A stretch of DNA of 35,315 bases. It comes from a bacterium. Its GTDB lineage: Bacteria; JAMCPX01. A program made the translations under genes and the position numbers. The stretch covers positions 1 through 35,315 of the forward strand of contig JAJYUJ010000028.1 in the NCBI GenBank assembly GCA_021792615.1, in the 5' to 3' direction. Under the pieces are notes generated by a model. That model saw only the letters and a list, made by a program, of their open reading frames with translations. It searched no databases and was not told where the DNA came from. Below, piece by piece: positions 1-8,535 of the stretch (positions are counted from its first letter, which is position 1; each line of letters begins with the position of its first letter).

Positions 1-806
1 CCATTCACACCTACGGTGTCGCAATGGCTACAGCTTTCATCGTTGCGATCTATCTCGCAACACGGAAAGGCAAAAAGCTCGGCATGGACCCGAACATCGT
101 TCTGGACATGAGCTTCTGGATCATGATCGGCTCCATCATCGGGGCTAGGATTGTATTTATTATAACCATGTGGAGCTACTACATGCAGCACCCGATCGAG
201 ATGCTGGAGATATGGAAAGGCGGTCTCGTGTTTTACGGGGGGTTGTTCGGCGGTATCCTCGCCATGTATATTTACTTGAAATGGGTCAGGCAGGAGTTTT
301 TCAAGTTTGCAGATCTCGTCTCGCCGTACATGGGACTCGGCTATGCGATCCACCGGGCATTCGGCTGTTACATGAACGGCTGCTGTTTCGGTAAACCCAC
401 AACTCTGCCCTGGCCGCTGGGATCGGTATTTTCCACCAACAGCGATGCAGGCCTTGCCTACCCGGGACAGAGATTGTTGTCGACAGAATTGTTTGAATCT
501 TTGAACGGACTTATCCTGTTTTTTTTCCTCCTTTGGTACGAAAAACATTTAAAGAAACATAACGGCGAACTTGTCGGCCTTTTCCTTATCCTGTATTCTT
601 TCAACAGGTTTGTCATCGAGTTCTTCCGGGGTGATGTGATCAGAGGATTCATAGGTCCAACCATTTCATGGCCGTGGGGCGCAAGCCAGCTTTCAACATC
701 CCAGTTCATAGCAATACCAACCTTTATCGTCGGCTGGATCATATTTTTCTGGGCAAGGTCAAGAAAAGACCATGGAAAACCTGCCGGGATACAGAGCCCT
801 CAATAA
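1..806 (+). CDS. lgt: Prolipoprotein diacylglyceryl transferase (5'-truncated by window edge)
   Basis: Lgt transfers diacylglycerol from phosphatidylglycerol to the lipobox cysteine of prolipoproteins in the inner membrane. The open frame runs in from before position 1; the codons ahead of the first internal ATG (position 24) read IHTYGVA, which matches the conserved Lgt N-terminal H-x-YG segment, so the true start lies outside the window. Several hydrophobic segments are visible, together with the family core HRAFGCYMNGCCFGKPT, which corresponds to the RxGNxxNGExxG region, and a C-terminal FNRFVIEFFRGD motif with the conserved arginine. The stop overlaps the following J-domain gene by 35 bp, suggesting translational coupling. 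A lipoprotein substrate candidate with lipobox LIAGC occurs at the right end of the window. Family assignment is secure; only the extreme N-terminus is missing. Confidence 0.95.
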   Translation, partial: IHTYGVAMATAFIVAIYLATRKGKKLGMDPNIVLDMSFWIMIGSIIGARIVFIITMWSYYMQHPIEMLEIWKGGLVFYGGLFGGILAMYIYLKWVRQEFFKFADLVSPYMGLGYAIHRAFGCYMNGCCFGKPTTLPWPLGSVFSTNSDAGLAYPGQRLLSTELFESLNGLILFFFLLWYEKHLKKHNGELVGLFLILYSFNRFVIEFFRGDVIRGFIGPTISWPWGASQLSTSQFIAIPTFIVGWIIFFWARSRKDHGKPAGIQSPQ

Positions 807-1083
807 GGCGCGCAGGGTTCTTGGACTGCCTGAGATAGTAACGAGCGAACAGGTAAAGTCTGCCTACCGCAAACTTGTGATACAGTATCATCCGGACAAG
901 TGTGATGATAAAGACAAGTCCCTGTGTACGAAGAAAATGGCGGACATCAACAATGCCTACAAACTCATTACCGACTATATACAGAATTACAAATATATGT
1001 TTACAGAAAAAGCATATAAAGAGCAGGATATGGAGTACGCCGTAAAAAGATTTTTTAGTCCTTACGGTGAAGGGAAGAAATAG
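772..1083 (+). CDS. Small J-domain (DnaJ-like) protein
   Basis: A 103-residue protein built around a single J-domain. The HPD motif that stimulates Hsp70 ATPase is at residues 40-42, within YRKLVIQYHPDK, and is preceded by helix II residues SAYRKL. No G/F region, zinc-finger or C-terminal substrate-binding domain follows, so it is a class III J-protein, probably directing DnaK to a particular client. The client cannot be read from the sequence. The gene starts inside the 3' end of lgt and stops 2 bp before the acyl-CoA synthetase, so the three genes are probably co-transcribed. It is basic overall with no signal peptide, hence cytosolic. Confidence 0.85.
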   Translation: MENLPGYRALNKARRVLGLPEIVTSEQVKSAYRKLVIQYHPDKCDDKDKSLCTKKMADINNAYKLITDYIQNYKYMFTEKAYKEQDMEYAVKRFFSPYGEGKK

Positions 1084-1085
1084 GA

Positions 1086-3179
1086 ATGCAGGACACTATA
1101 TTTAAGCCAAAAAGTATTGCGCTGATCGGTGCATCAAAAGTACCCGGGAAGGTCGGGTACAGCTTGCTGAAAAACATTAAAGACGGCGGTTATGGAGGCA
1201 GGATTTATCCGGTCAATCCAACAACACCGGAAATACTCGGAGTCAAAGTATACCCTGATATTAAAAGTATACCCGGTGACGTGGACCTTGCCGTGTTCAT
1301 GATACCGCCGAAGGCCATCATAGCTTCACTCAAGGATTGTGCCGATAAAAAGGTCAAGTTCGTGGTTGTCATTTCTGCCGGATTTAAAGAGGTCGGTGTA
1401 GAAGGTGCACTGCTCGAAAGGCAATTGAAAGAGCAGGCTGACACCTATGGCATACGGGTTGTCGGACCAAACTGTCTCGGCATCATCGATACAAAGTCAA
1501 AATTGAATGCGTCGTTTGCGGCAGACATGCCGCTCACGGGCGATATTTCGATACTGTCACAATCGGGAGCGCTGCTGACGGCAATACTCGATTGGGCACT
1601 TGCCAACGATATGGGTTTTTCTAAATTCGTAAGCCTCGGAAACAAGGCCGACCTGAATGAGGCGGATTTCATAGAGTACCTTGCGGATGACCCTGAAACA
1701 AAGGTCATACTCGGCTACATCGAGGGGGTTGCAGACGGCAAGGCATTCATTGAAAAAGCATACAGGGCATCGAAGAAAAAGCCGGTCATCCTGATTAAGG
1801 CAGGCGGAACAAAGGTCGGTGCACGGGCATCATCATCACATACCGGAACACTTGCTGGCTCTGACGCAGCGTTTGACGCGGCCTTCAAACAATCGGGTGT
1901 TATCCGGGCACACACCATAGAGGAATTGTTCGATATCGGCAAACTTCTGGAAAGCCAGCCCCTGCCCGGCGACGGAGGACTTGCCATCGTTACCAATGCA
2001 GGTGGACCGGGTATCATCACTGCCGATGCAACAGAACGGGCAGGCATACGGCTCGCACACATCAGCGACGACAGTGTACTTTCCCTGAAGAAGGTCCTGC
2101 CACCATCCGCAGCTTTTGGAAATCCATTCGATATTATCGGCGACGCACTCGCTGACAGGTATAAATCCGCAATCGAAATTATAACGAAAGATAAAGATGT
2201 TGCCGGTATATTCATACTGCTTACACCGCAGGACATGACCGAGATAGACAAGACGGCGGCTCTCGTCGTTGAGGCCGCAAAAAATGCGGACAAACCGATC
2301 ATTGCAGGTTTTATGGGAGGAAGGGATGTGGGAAAAGGTATCAAGGCCCTGAATAATGGGAAGGTGCCAAACTATATCTTTCCCGAATCGGCAGTAAAAG
2401 CATATAGAATAGCGCTCGATTACAAAGAATGGCTGAACAAACCGGAAAAAACCTACAGAAGATTTGAAGTTGATTTGACCAGTGTTCAGAACGATCTTCA
2501 CACCGTGCAGGCATCCGGCAGGTCGGGCCTCGTTGACGTAGAAGCAAGGAAGATCGTGGAGGCGTACGGTTTTAAAACGCCGAAGAGTATGCTTGCCAAC
2601 ACCCTGGAACAGGCAAAGGCTTACGCAGGAACAGCAGGGTATCCCATAGTCATGAAGATAGCTTCGCCGGATATCCTCCATAAAACGGACGTCGGCGGTG
2701 TTGTGGTTGGCATAAATGACGAGCAGCAGCTTGAACAAGCTTTTTATTCGATAACAAACAATGCGCGCAAGTTTATGCCTTCTGCAAGGATCTGGGGCGT
2801 TGTGGTACAGCAGATGCTCATGACCGGCACAGAGACTATCGTAGGAATGCACATCGATCCGAACTTCGGTCCGCTTGTCATGTTCGGCCTTGGCGGCATT
2901 TATGTAGAGGTGCTGAAGGATGTTTCTTTCAGGGTCGCTCCGGTAGCGGAATCAGAGGCCTATGAGATGATAAAAGAGATCAGATCGTACCCCCTGCTTC
3001 AGGGTGTCCGGGGTGCAAAAAAAAGAGATATAGATGCAATCGTCGACGCAATACTGAGAGTTTCCCAGTTAGTTACGGATAATCCAGACATTGTGGAACT
3101 CGACATAAATCCATTACTCGTCCAGGCAGAAGGTGAAGGTGCAATAGCAGTGGATGCGCGTATCTCTATAAAACATTGA
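1086..3179 (+). CDS. Acyl/acetyl-CoA synthetase (ADP-forming), fused alpha-beta
   Basis: This 697-residue protein belongs to the NDP-forming acyl-CoA synthetase family, which interconverts acyl-CoA + ADP + Pi with acid + CoA + ATP and conserves energy at substrate level in anaerobes. In order it shows a CoA-binding Rossmann domain (start IALIGAS, about residues 8-135), a succinyl-CoA-synthetase-like flavodoxin domain with SQSGALL, the phosphohistidine loop SSHTGTLAGSD (H252), a second ligase domain with TNAGGPG, and an ATP-grasp domain (about 470-690) containing IVMKIASPDILHKTDVGGV. Length and fused order match single-chain enzymes. It is followed after 11 bp by the BioD-like protein, a frequent neighbour of this family. 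Substrate (acetate or another acid) cannot be told from sequence. Gene symbols such as acdA are used inconsistently, so none is given. Confidence 0.93.
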   Translation: MQDTIFKPKSIALIGASKVPGKVGYSLLKNIKDGGYGGRIYPVNPTTPEILGVKVYPDIKSIPGDVDLAVFMIPPKAIIASLKDCADKKVKFVVVISAGFKEVGVEGALLERQLKEQADTYGIRVVGPNCLGIIDTKSKLNASFAADMPLTGDISILSQSGALLTAILDWALANDMGFSKFVSLGNKADLNEADFIEYLADDPETKVILGYIEGVADGKAFIEKAYRASKKKPVILIKAGGTKVGARASSSHTGTLAGSDAAFDAAFKQSGVIRAHTIEELFDIGKLLESQPLPGDGGLAIVTNAGGPGIITADATERAGIRLAHISDDSVLSLKKVLPPSAAFGNPFDIIGDALADRYKSAIEIITKDKDVAGIFILLTPQDMTEIDKTAALVVEAAKNADKPIIAGFMGGRDVGKGIKALNNGKVPNYIFPESAVKAYRIALDYKEWLNKPEKTYRRFEVDLTSVQNDLHTVQASGRSGLVDVEARKIVEAYGFKTPKSMLANTLEQAKAYAGTAGYPIVMKIASPDILHKTDVGGVVVGINDEQQLEQAFYSITNNARKFMPSARIWGVVVQQMLMTGTETIVGMHIDPNFGPLVMFGLGGIYVEVLKDVSFRVAPVAESEAYEMIKEIRSYPLLQGVRGAKKRDIDAIVDAILRVSQLVTDNPDIVELDINPLLVQAEGEGAIAVDARISIKH

Positions 3180-3190
3180 GGAGGTAATAT

Positions 3191-4273
3191 ATGAATTCCG
3201 GAACAATTCCGTTATTTATCGGTTCGACAAACAGCTATTCGGGTAAAACGCTCTTATCCACGGTACTCGGTAAAATGCTTCAGGAACAAGGGCACAACGT
3301 CGGATATATGAGGGTTATAGGGAAGTCTATCGCAAGCCAGGGCAATATTCTTTATGATGTCGATGCGGCGTTTGTCAAAAAGGCTCTCGGCCTCAAAGAT
3401 CCCGTAGAAAAGATGTCCCCTGTCATTCTGACGCACGACCTTACATCATCGGTATTCAAGGGTAAGGAGTATGACGGTCTGAATTTGTTCAAGAATGCAT
3501 ACGCGGAGCTTTCTTCGGATAAAGATATTATGCTTATCAGCGGTGCTGCAAACCTCTATGAGGGTCTGACCATGAAGATAAGCAGTTTGATCACGATAAA
3601 GGCCTTGAATGCCCAGACCGTTCTTATCGACCCCTACAGGGACGAAGTGTGCGTTGATTGCATTCTTTCATCAAAAGAATTGCTCGGCAAAAGGCTCGCT
3701 GGCGTCATCCTGAATATGGTGACATTCGACGACATGGAGTTCGTTGCAGACAATATCATACCGTATCTTGAAAAGCAGGGTGTGAAGGTTTTTGGCATGG
3801 TGCCGAGGACTTCCGAGCTGGAATCCGTGTCCGTACGGCAGATACGGGATGCCGTGGGGGGGGAGATGCTTTCGGGTCACGACAAGCTCGATGAGCTTGT
3901 TGAAAATATCGTCGTTGGTGCAATGGATGTTGAGAATGCGCTGAAGCATTTTATCAAAAAGAAAAACAAGGCGGTTATAACAGGTGCAAACCGCGCCGAT
4001 ATAATCATAGCAGCCCTCGAAACATCGACAAAATGCCTTGTCCTTACGGGAGATATTCTGCCCAATGAGATCGTACTCGGCAGGGCACAGGCAATGAACG
4101 TCCCCGTTATTCATGTTAAATACGACACCTTAAGCACCATATCAAAGATTGAATCCATCATAGGCAAGGTGCGCATTGTGCGGGATGATCAAGTAAAAAG
4201 GGGCTATGATATAATCAAGCAGTATGTCAATACAAAAGCCCTTTTCGAATCCATGGGGATTTCACCAAAATAA
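3191..4273 (+). CDS. BioD-like P-loop protein with DRTGG domain (phosphotransacetylase N-terminal-like)
   Basis: A 360-residue soluble protein with a P-loop at residues 11-20 (GSTNSYSGKT) typical of the dethiobiotin-synthetase-like fold found at the N-terminus of long phosphotransacetylases (COG0857). A central segment (about 215-320) resembles the DRTGG domain. The catalytic phosphate acetyltransferase domain is absent, so this is a stand-alone regulatory or sensing module rather than a Pta. A strong Shine-Dalgarno, GAGGAGGT at 3178-3185 overlapping the previous stop, sets the start. The pairing with the ADP-forming acyl-CoA synthetase suggests that it senses or modulates acyl-CoA metabolism; this is inference from context. 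A terminator follows the stop within about 20 bp. Confidence 0.85.
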   Translation: MNSGTIPLFIGSTNSYSGKTLLSTVLGKMLQEQGHNVGYMRVIGKSIASQGNILYDVDAAFVKKALGLKDPVEKMSPVILTHDLTSSVFKGKEYDGLNLFKNAYAELSSDKDIMLISGAANLYEGLTMKISSLITIKALNAQTVLIDPYRDEVCVDCILSSKELLGKRLAGVILNMVTFDDMEFVADNIIPYLEKQGVKVFGMVPRTSELESVSVRQIRDAVGGEMLSGHDKLDELVENIVVGAMDVENALKHFIKKKNKAVITGANRADIIIAALETSTKCLVLTGDILPNEIVLGRAQAMNVPVIHVKYDTLSTISKIESIIGKVRIVRDDQVKRGYDIIKQYVNTKALFESMGISPK

Positions 4274-4289
4274 AACCTCGAAAAAACTT

Positions 4290-4324
4290 GCGGGGGTGGT
4301 TCAAGAACCGCCCCCGCTTTTTTT
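4290..4324 (+). terminator. Rho-independent terminator after the acyl-CoA synthetase operon
   Basis: A GC-rich hairpin with arms GCGGGGGTGGTT and AACCGCCCCCGC (one G-U pair) around a CAAG loop is followed by seven T residues. It lies about 16 bp after the BioD-like gene and separates it from the lpdA operon. Confidence 0.93.
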
Positions 4325-4405
4325 GTTCTTGCATCTTCCGTCCTTCGATCTTCGGCATTTCCGCCCCCGTGTGCGTATCGTATCGTTTCCTTACGGAAAT
4401 CCAGC

Positions 4406-4419
4406 ACTTGTATACAAGT
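4406..4419. promoter_or_regulatory. 14-bp perfect palindrome upstream of lpdA (possible operator)
   Basis: ACTTGTATACAAGT is identical to its reverse complement. It ends 5 bp upstream of a TTGACA -35 hexamer. The inner GT-AT-AC arrangement resembles operators of GntR-type repressors, but no regulator gene is adjacent. It could be a binding site for a regulator of the lpdA-cytochrome operon; that role is inferred only from symmetry and position. Confidence 0.5.
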
Positions 4420-4424
4420 TTTTA

Positions 4425-4454
4425 TTGACAAAAAATTTTTATGCTTGCTACCTT
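4425..4454 (+). promoter_or_regulatory. Candidate promoter for the lpdA-gcvH-nfnAB-cytochrome operon
   Basis: A perfect -35 hexamer TTGACA (4425-4430) is followed after 18 bp by TACCTT (4449-4454), a weak -10. Transcription would start very near the lpdA ATG, giving an extremely short or absent leader. The -35 is convincing but the -10 is poor. Confidence 0.45.
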
Positions 4455-4460
4455 GAGACT

Positions 4461-5873
4461 ATGAGTGATCTCTCATCTTATAATCTTGTTGTTATCGGCG
4501 CAGGGATAGGCGGTTATCCTGCTGCAATAAGGGCTGCTCAACTGGGCGCAAGCGTACTCATCGTGGACAAAGGAGAAACTGGCGGAACCTGTCTGAACAG
4601 GGGATGCATTCCTACCAAGGCGTTCAAGGCGACTTCCGACACATTACTCCGCATGCATAAGCTGGATGAGTTCGGTTTGTCCGGTGAGGTAAACATAAAG
4701 GCCGACATCAAAACGATTGTTCAGCGCAAGAACAGGATTGTGAGCGAACTGGTCAAAGGGGTGGAGTTCCTTTTCAAATCCCATGGCGTTACGCTGAAAA
4801 AGGCATCCGCCGCATTCCTGTCAAAGAACAGGCTCCAACTGACCTATTCTGATGGTACCCGCGAGGTTGTGGAATCGAAGAGGTTTATTATTGGTACGGG
4901 CTCTTCCCCTGCCGATCTGCCCGGCATAAGAGCAGACGGGAAATTTATTCTGGACAGCACCGACATCCTCAATATTGATACTCTGCCGAAAAGACTTATA
5001 ATAATAGGAGCCGGCGTGATTGGAACGGAATTTGCATTCATATTCAAAAGCTTGGGTGTGGATATTGTCATGCTTGAAATCATGTCCAGGGCATTACCGA
5101 CCGAAGATGAGGATATTGCATCGTTGATAATAAGAAGTTTAAAAAAATCCGGCATAACGCTCAGAACAGGCACCAGGGTTACACAGGCAGAGATACACGG
5201 ACAGGAAGTTAATCTTTACCTGGACAACGGTGAGGTTGTAACCGGGGACTGTGTACTTTTATCAGTCGGCAGGGCCATAAACACCGGTGGACTCGGACTG
5301 GAAAACACCGGCGTCAGACTCGGAAAGAGAAAAGAGATTGTGGTCGATAAGTTTTTAAGCACCGGCGTGGACGGTATTTATGCATGCGGGGATGCGATCG
5401 GGGGAAAGATGCTTGCACACATCGCTTACCGGGAAGGTATCACCGCGGCATCGAACCTGCTGGAAGACAAAAAACTTACAATAAATTACGATGCCATACC
5501 GTCCGCTCTCTATTCAACCCCTGAGGCTGCAAGCGTTGGATTGACGGAAAAATCGGCCCGGGAAAAGGGGCTGGATATAAAGATCGGAAGGTTTCCCTAC
5601 AGAGCGCTCGGCAAGGCAAGGGCTTTTTCACAAACAGAAGGCGAAGTAAAGGTCATCGTTGAGCAGGGAACGGATAAAGTCCTCGGTATGCATATCGCAG
5701 GGGCACACGCAACGGATATCATTGCACAGGGTGCAATCGCCATCCAGAACGGACTGACCATACAATCCATCATCAACACGGTAGCGGCGCACCCGACTTA
5801 CTCAGAAGCTGTTATGGAAGCCGGTGAAGATATTTTTTCGCGGGCAATTCATCAGCCGAAAAAAACAAGATAG
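4461..5873 (+). CDS. lpdA: Dihydrolipoyl dehydrogenase (E3)
   Basis: A flavoprotein that oxidises dihydrolipoyl groups with NAD+. The 470-residue chain has an FAD-binding GAGIGGYPAA motif at 13-22, the redox-active pair C44/C49 in GGTCLNRGCIPTK, a second dinucleotide fold IIIGAGVIGTEFAF, an FAD-contact segment YACGDAIGG and the C-terminal catalytic pair H444/E449 in HPTYSE. The open frame extends about 79 codons upstream through the terminator and palindrome; that extension is rejected because homology begins only at ATG 4461. The ribosome-binding site is weak. A seven-codon ORF (ATG 4441) ends in an ATGA overlap with this start. The next gene, encoding a lipoyl-carrier protein, starts 13 bp downstream, making a natural enzyme-substrate pair. 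No E1/E2 or glycine-cleavage P or T gene is present here. Confidence 0.94.
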   Translation: MSDLSSYNLVVIGAGIGGYPAAIRAAQLGASVLIVDKGETGGTCLNRGCIPTKAFKATSDTLLRMHKLDEFGLSGEVNIKADIKTIVQRKNRIVSELVKGVEFLFKSHGVTLKKASAAFLSKNRLQLTYSDGTREVVESKRFIIGTGSSPADLPGIRADGKFILDSTDILNIDTLPKRLIIIGAGVIGTEFAFIFKSLGVDIVMLEIMSRALPTEDEDIASLIIRSLKKSGITLRTGTRVTQAEIHGQEVNLYLDNGEVVTGDCVLLSVGRAINTGGLGLENTGVRLGKRKEIVVDKFLSTGVDGIYACGDAIGGKMLAHIAYREGITAASNLLEDKKLTINYDAIPSALYSTPEAASVGLTEKSAREKGLDIKIGRFPYRALGKARAFSQTEGEVKVIVEQGTDKVLGMHIAGAHATDIIAQGAIAIQNGLTIQSIINTVAAHPTYSEAVMEAGEDIFSRAIHQPKKTR

Positions 5874-5886
5874 GAGGTTAACTTTT

Positions 5887-6270
5887 ATGGCAGAAGAGAT
5901 GTGGTATAACGAAAATCACCTTTGGGTTACTGTAGAAAACAATCATGCATATATAGGCATATCTTATTACGCGCAGGAAGAGCTCGGGGACATCCTTTAT
6001 ATCGAACTGCCCGAGGTCGGGGATAAGGTCGTTCAGGGGAAATCCTTCGGCGAAATAGAGTCGTCAAAAACGATCAGCGACCTTGTAGCCCCGCTTTCCG
6101 GAAAGGTGGTTGAGGTGAACTCCGATGTGATCAATGAGCCGTCTATCCTCAATGAGGACCCTCTCGGAGACGGGTGGCTCATAGAAATAGAGGGCGTCGA
6201 TCAAAAGGAATTAAAAGCCTTATTTACCCAGGAAAAATATGAAAATTATATAAAGGAATCGGCAAAATGA
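5887..6270 (+). CDS. gcvH: GcvH-like lipoyl carrier protein
   Basis: A 127-residue protein of glycine-cleavage H-protein size. It has the N-terminal YNENHLWV signature (compare YTKEHEWV), the GDILYIELPEVG strand and the lipoylation hairpin ESSKTISDL, with the modified lysine at K61 (by homology). Canonical H-proteins read ESVKAASD. The C-terminal NEDPLGDGWL is conserved. Start at 5887 is fixed by the Shine-Dalgarno AGGAGGT at 5872-5878, which overlaps the lpdA stop; an upstream in-frame ATG inside lpdA is rejected. The stop overlaps the nfnA start (ATGA). It could serve glycine cleavage, but with no gcvP or gcvT here and Nfn/cytochrome genes downstream, it may instead be a lipoyl redox carrier comparable in concept to LbpA of the sHdr sulfur-oxidation pathway. 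That alternative is inference. Confidence 0.88.
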   Translation: MAEEMWYNENHLWVTVENNHAYIGISYYAQEELGDILYIELPEVGDKVVQGKSFGEIESSKTISDLVAPLSGKVVEVNSDVINEPSILNEDPLGDGWLIEIEGVDQKELKALFTQEKYENYIKESAK

Positions 6271-7103
6271 ACAAAATAGTAAGAAAAAAACTGCTATCTC
6301 AGGTCATAGCAGAGATAGAAATTTCTGCGCCCCATATTGCCAAATCCCAAAAACCCGGCCAGTTTGTTATCATTAGGGTCGACGATAAAGGCGAAAGGAT
6401 ACCTCTTACCATAGCAAATTCCAACCAGGAAAAGGGTACGGTAACTATCATTGTTCAGGCTATCGGTAAAACCACGGTAAAATTGAATGCAATGGAAGAA
6501 GGAGAATCCATAGCCGATGTGGTCGGTCCCCTTGGAAAGCCTTCACACATAGAGCACTTCGGCAGGGTTGTTACCATTGGCGGCGGTGTGGGCACTGCGA
6601 TCGCATGGCCAACGACACGGGCGTTCAAAAAAGCAGGTAACGAGGTCATCAGCATCATCGGAGCACGGACGAAGGAACTCCTGATTCTGGAGGACGAAAT
6701 GAGGGCTGTATCGGACAGGGTTATCGTAACTACGGACGACGGCAGCTATGCAAACAAAGGGTTTGTTACGGACTCGCTCAAAGGACTGATAGATAACAAT
6801 CTTATCCCAAACATGGTACTCGCCATAGGCCCTGTACCTATGATGAGGGCAGTGTCAGAGCTTACGAAGAAGTATGCCATCCCCACGGTCGTAAGTCTCA
6901 ACCCCATTATGCTCGACGGTACAGGTATGTGCGGTGTGTGCAGGGTTTCAGTCGGCGGCAAAACGATGTTCGCCTGTGTTGACGGCCCGGAATTTGACGC
7001 ACATGAAGTAGATTTTGCAGGTCTTATGCAGAGGCTCAAGGTCTACCAGAAGGAAGAAAAATTATCGTTGGAACTTTTAAAAGCATATGAAAGGGTAAGT
7101 TAA
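6267..7103 (+). CDS. nfnA: Ferredoxin-NADP+ oxidoreductase/sulfide dehydrogenase small subunit (NfnA/SudB-like)
   Basis: A 278-residue FAD/NAD-binding protein with a ferredoxin-reductase fold. It shows the flavin-binding RIPLTIAN motif (compare RxYS/T), a nucleotide-binding IGGGVGTA loop and a C-terminal [2Fe-2S] ligand set D217-x4-C222-x2-C225-x11-C237, which is the Asp/Cys3 arrangement described for the Pyrococcus SudB/Nfn family. In NfnAB, this subunit couples NADH to ferredoxin and NADP+ by electron bifurcation; the SudB name reflects sulfide/polysulfide activity reported for the archaeal enzyme. The start overlaps the gcvH stop by 4 bp, and nfnB begins 1 bp after its stop, so translation is coupled. 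Which physiological donor or acceptor is used here is unknown. Confidence 0.9.
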   Translation: MNKIVRKKLLSQVIAEIEISAPHIAKSQKPGQFVIIRVDDKGERIPLTIANSNQEKGTVTIIVQAIGKTTVKLNAMEEGESIADVVGPLGKPSHIEHFGRVVTIGGGVGTAIAWPTTRAFKKAGNEVISIIGARTKELLILEDEMRAVSDRVIVTTDDGSYANKGFVTDSLKGLIDNNLIPNMVLAIGPVPMMRAVSELTKKYAIPTVVSLNPIMLDGTGMCGVCRVSVGGKTMFACVDGPEFDAHEVDFAGLMQRLKVYQKEEKLSLELLKAYERVS

Positions 7104-7104
7104 C

Positions 7105-8520
7105 ATGGCAACGTTAGACAAAAAAGAAAGATTGAAGATACCAAGGCAGCAGATGCCTGCACAGGACCCTCTCGCGAGGATAGCAAATTTTGAAGAGGTC
7201 AACTTTGGGTTTACGCCCAACATGGCAATACTTGAGGCTCAGAGGTGCCTGTTTTGCCCTAAGCCGCCCTGTGTTGCAGGCTGTCCTGTCAATATAAATA
7301 TACCTTCTTTTATATCGCTGATAGCAGAAGGGAAGTTTACCGAGGCAGCAAAAAAAATCAAAGAAACCAACAGCCTTCCGGCTATATGCGGCAGGGTCTG
7401 CCCGCAGGAGGAGCAGTGCGAAGGTGTGTGTGTTGTCGGTAAAAAGGGCGTCTCCGTTGCAATAGGACATCTTGAGAGATTTGCCGCTGATTGGGAAAGG
7501 ACGCACGGAGAAACGACTATACCCGAAAAAAAGACATCTACAGGAAAAAAGATCGCTATTGTCGGATCCGGCCCATCGGGATTAACCGTCGCATCGGAAC
7601 TTGTTCAGATGGGGCATAGTGTTACCGTTTTTGAGGCGCTTCATGTACCAGGTGGTGTACTTGCATACGGTATACCGGAATTCAGGCTTCCAAAGGGCAT
7701 ACTGGGCAGTGAGGTGGAATACCTTAAAAACTTGGGGGTTGAGATTGTTACGGACTTTGTTGTGGGAAAGACCTCTACGCTGGACGAACTCCTGAATGAG
7801 GGCGGCTACGATGCCGCATTTGTGGGCAGTGGCGCAGGTTTACCGGTATTTACGAATATACCGGGGGAGAACCTGAACGGGGTATACTCGGCAAATGAAT
7901 ACCTTACGAGGACAAATCTGATGAAATCCTATCTATTCCCGGAGTATGACACACCTATAGCAAAGGCAAAAAATGTAGCCGTGTTTGGTGGCGGTAATAC
8001 GGCAATGGACGCGGTAAGGACGGCAAAGCGATTTGGCACGGAACATGCATACTTAATTTACAGGAGGTCGTGGGATGAAATGCCGGCAAGACTTGAGGAA
8101 AGGCACCATGCAAAAGAGGAAGGTATTGAGTTTATGTTTTTAATGGCCCCTACAAGGTTCATCGGTGACGAGAACGGCTGGGTAAAGGGAGTTGAATGCA
8201 TAAAAATGGAACTCGGTGAGCCCGATGCCTCGGGAAGGAGAAGACCTATACCGGTCAAAGGCTCCGAGTTTACCCTGGATGTGGAACTTGCTGTAATAGC
8301 TGTCGGCAATGGTTCAAACCCGTTAATACCGCTTACAACACCCGATGTACAGACCAATAAATGGGGTAATATTATCGTGAAAGAGAAAACAACGGCAACG
8401 ACAAAATCCGGGGTGTTCGCTGGCGGAGACATTGTCCGGGGCGGTGCTACGGTCATACTTGCAATGGGAGACGGAAAGCAAGCAGCTAAAGAAATAGATA
8501 CGTATTTAAATTCCAAATAA
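7105..8520 (+). CDS. nfnB: Glutamate-synthase-small-subunit-like flavoprotein (NfnB/SudA-like)
   Basis: A 471-residue FAD and iron-sulfur protein. The N-terminal domain carries two four-ligand cluster motifs (C48/C51/C56/C60 and C95/C99/C105/C109), followed by an FAD-binding fold VGSGPSG near residue 153 and an NADPH-binding fold FGGGNTAMDA in the C-terminal half; the closing FAGGDIVRGGATVI is the conserved FAD-binding motif. The same architecture is annotated as gltD-like, but no large glutamate synthase subunit is nearby and the partner is an NfnA-type protein, which favours NfnB/SudA. With NfnA it would interconvert NADH, NADPH and ferredoxin, or reduce sulfur compounds. It is separated from the cytochrome gene by only 15 bp. 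Confidence 0.9.
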   Translation: MATLDKKERLKIPRQQMPAQDPLARIANFEEVNFGFTPNMAILEAQRCLFCPKPPCVAGCPVNINIPSFISLIAEGKFTEAAKKIKETNSLPAICGRVCPQEEQCEGVCVVGKKGVSVAIGHLERFAADWERTHGETTIPEKKTSTGKKIAIVGSGPSGLTVASELVQMGHSVTVFEALHVPGGVLAYGIPEFRLPKGILGSEVEYLKNLGVEIVTDFVVGKTSTLDELLNEGGYDAAFVGSGAGLPVFTNIPGENLNGVYSANEYLTRTNLMKSYLFPEYDTPIAKAKNVAVFGGGNTAMDAVRTAKRFGTEHAYLIYRRSWDEMPARLEERHHAKEEGIEFMFLMAPTRFIGDENGWVKGVECIKMELGEPDASGRRRPIPVKGSEFTLDVELAVIAVGNGSNPLIPLTTPDVQTNKWGNIIVKEKTTATTKSGVFAGGDIVRGGATVILAMGDGKQAAKEIDTYLNSK

Positions 8521-8535
8521 AGGGGGTGAACGAAG

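Noticed and set aside
1836-2852. 338-codon open frame on the minus strand
   Set aside because: It is antisense to the highly conserved acyl-CoA synthetase and shows no recognisable motifs.
4224-4460. N-terminal extension of lpdA by 79 codons
   Set aside because: It crosses the terminator, palindrome and promoter, and homology begins at 4461.
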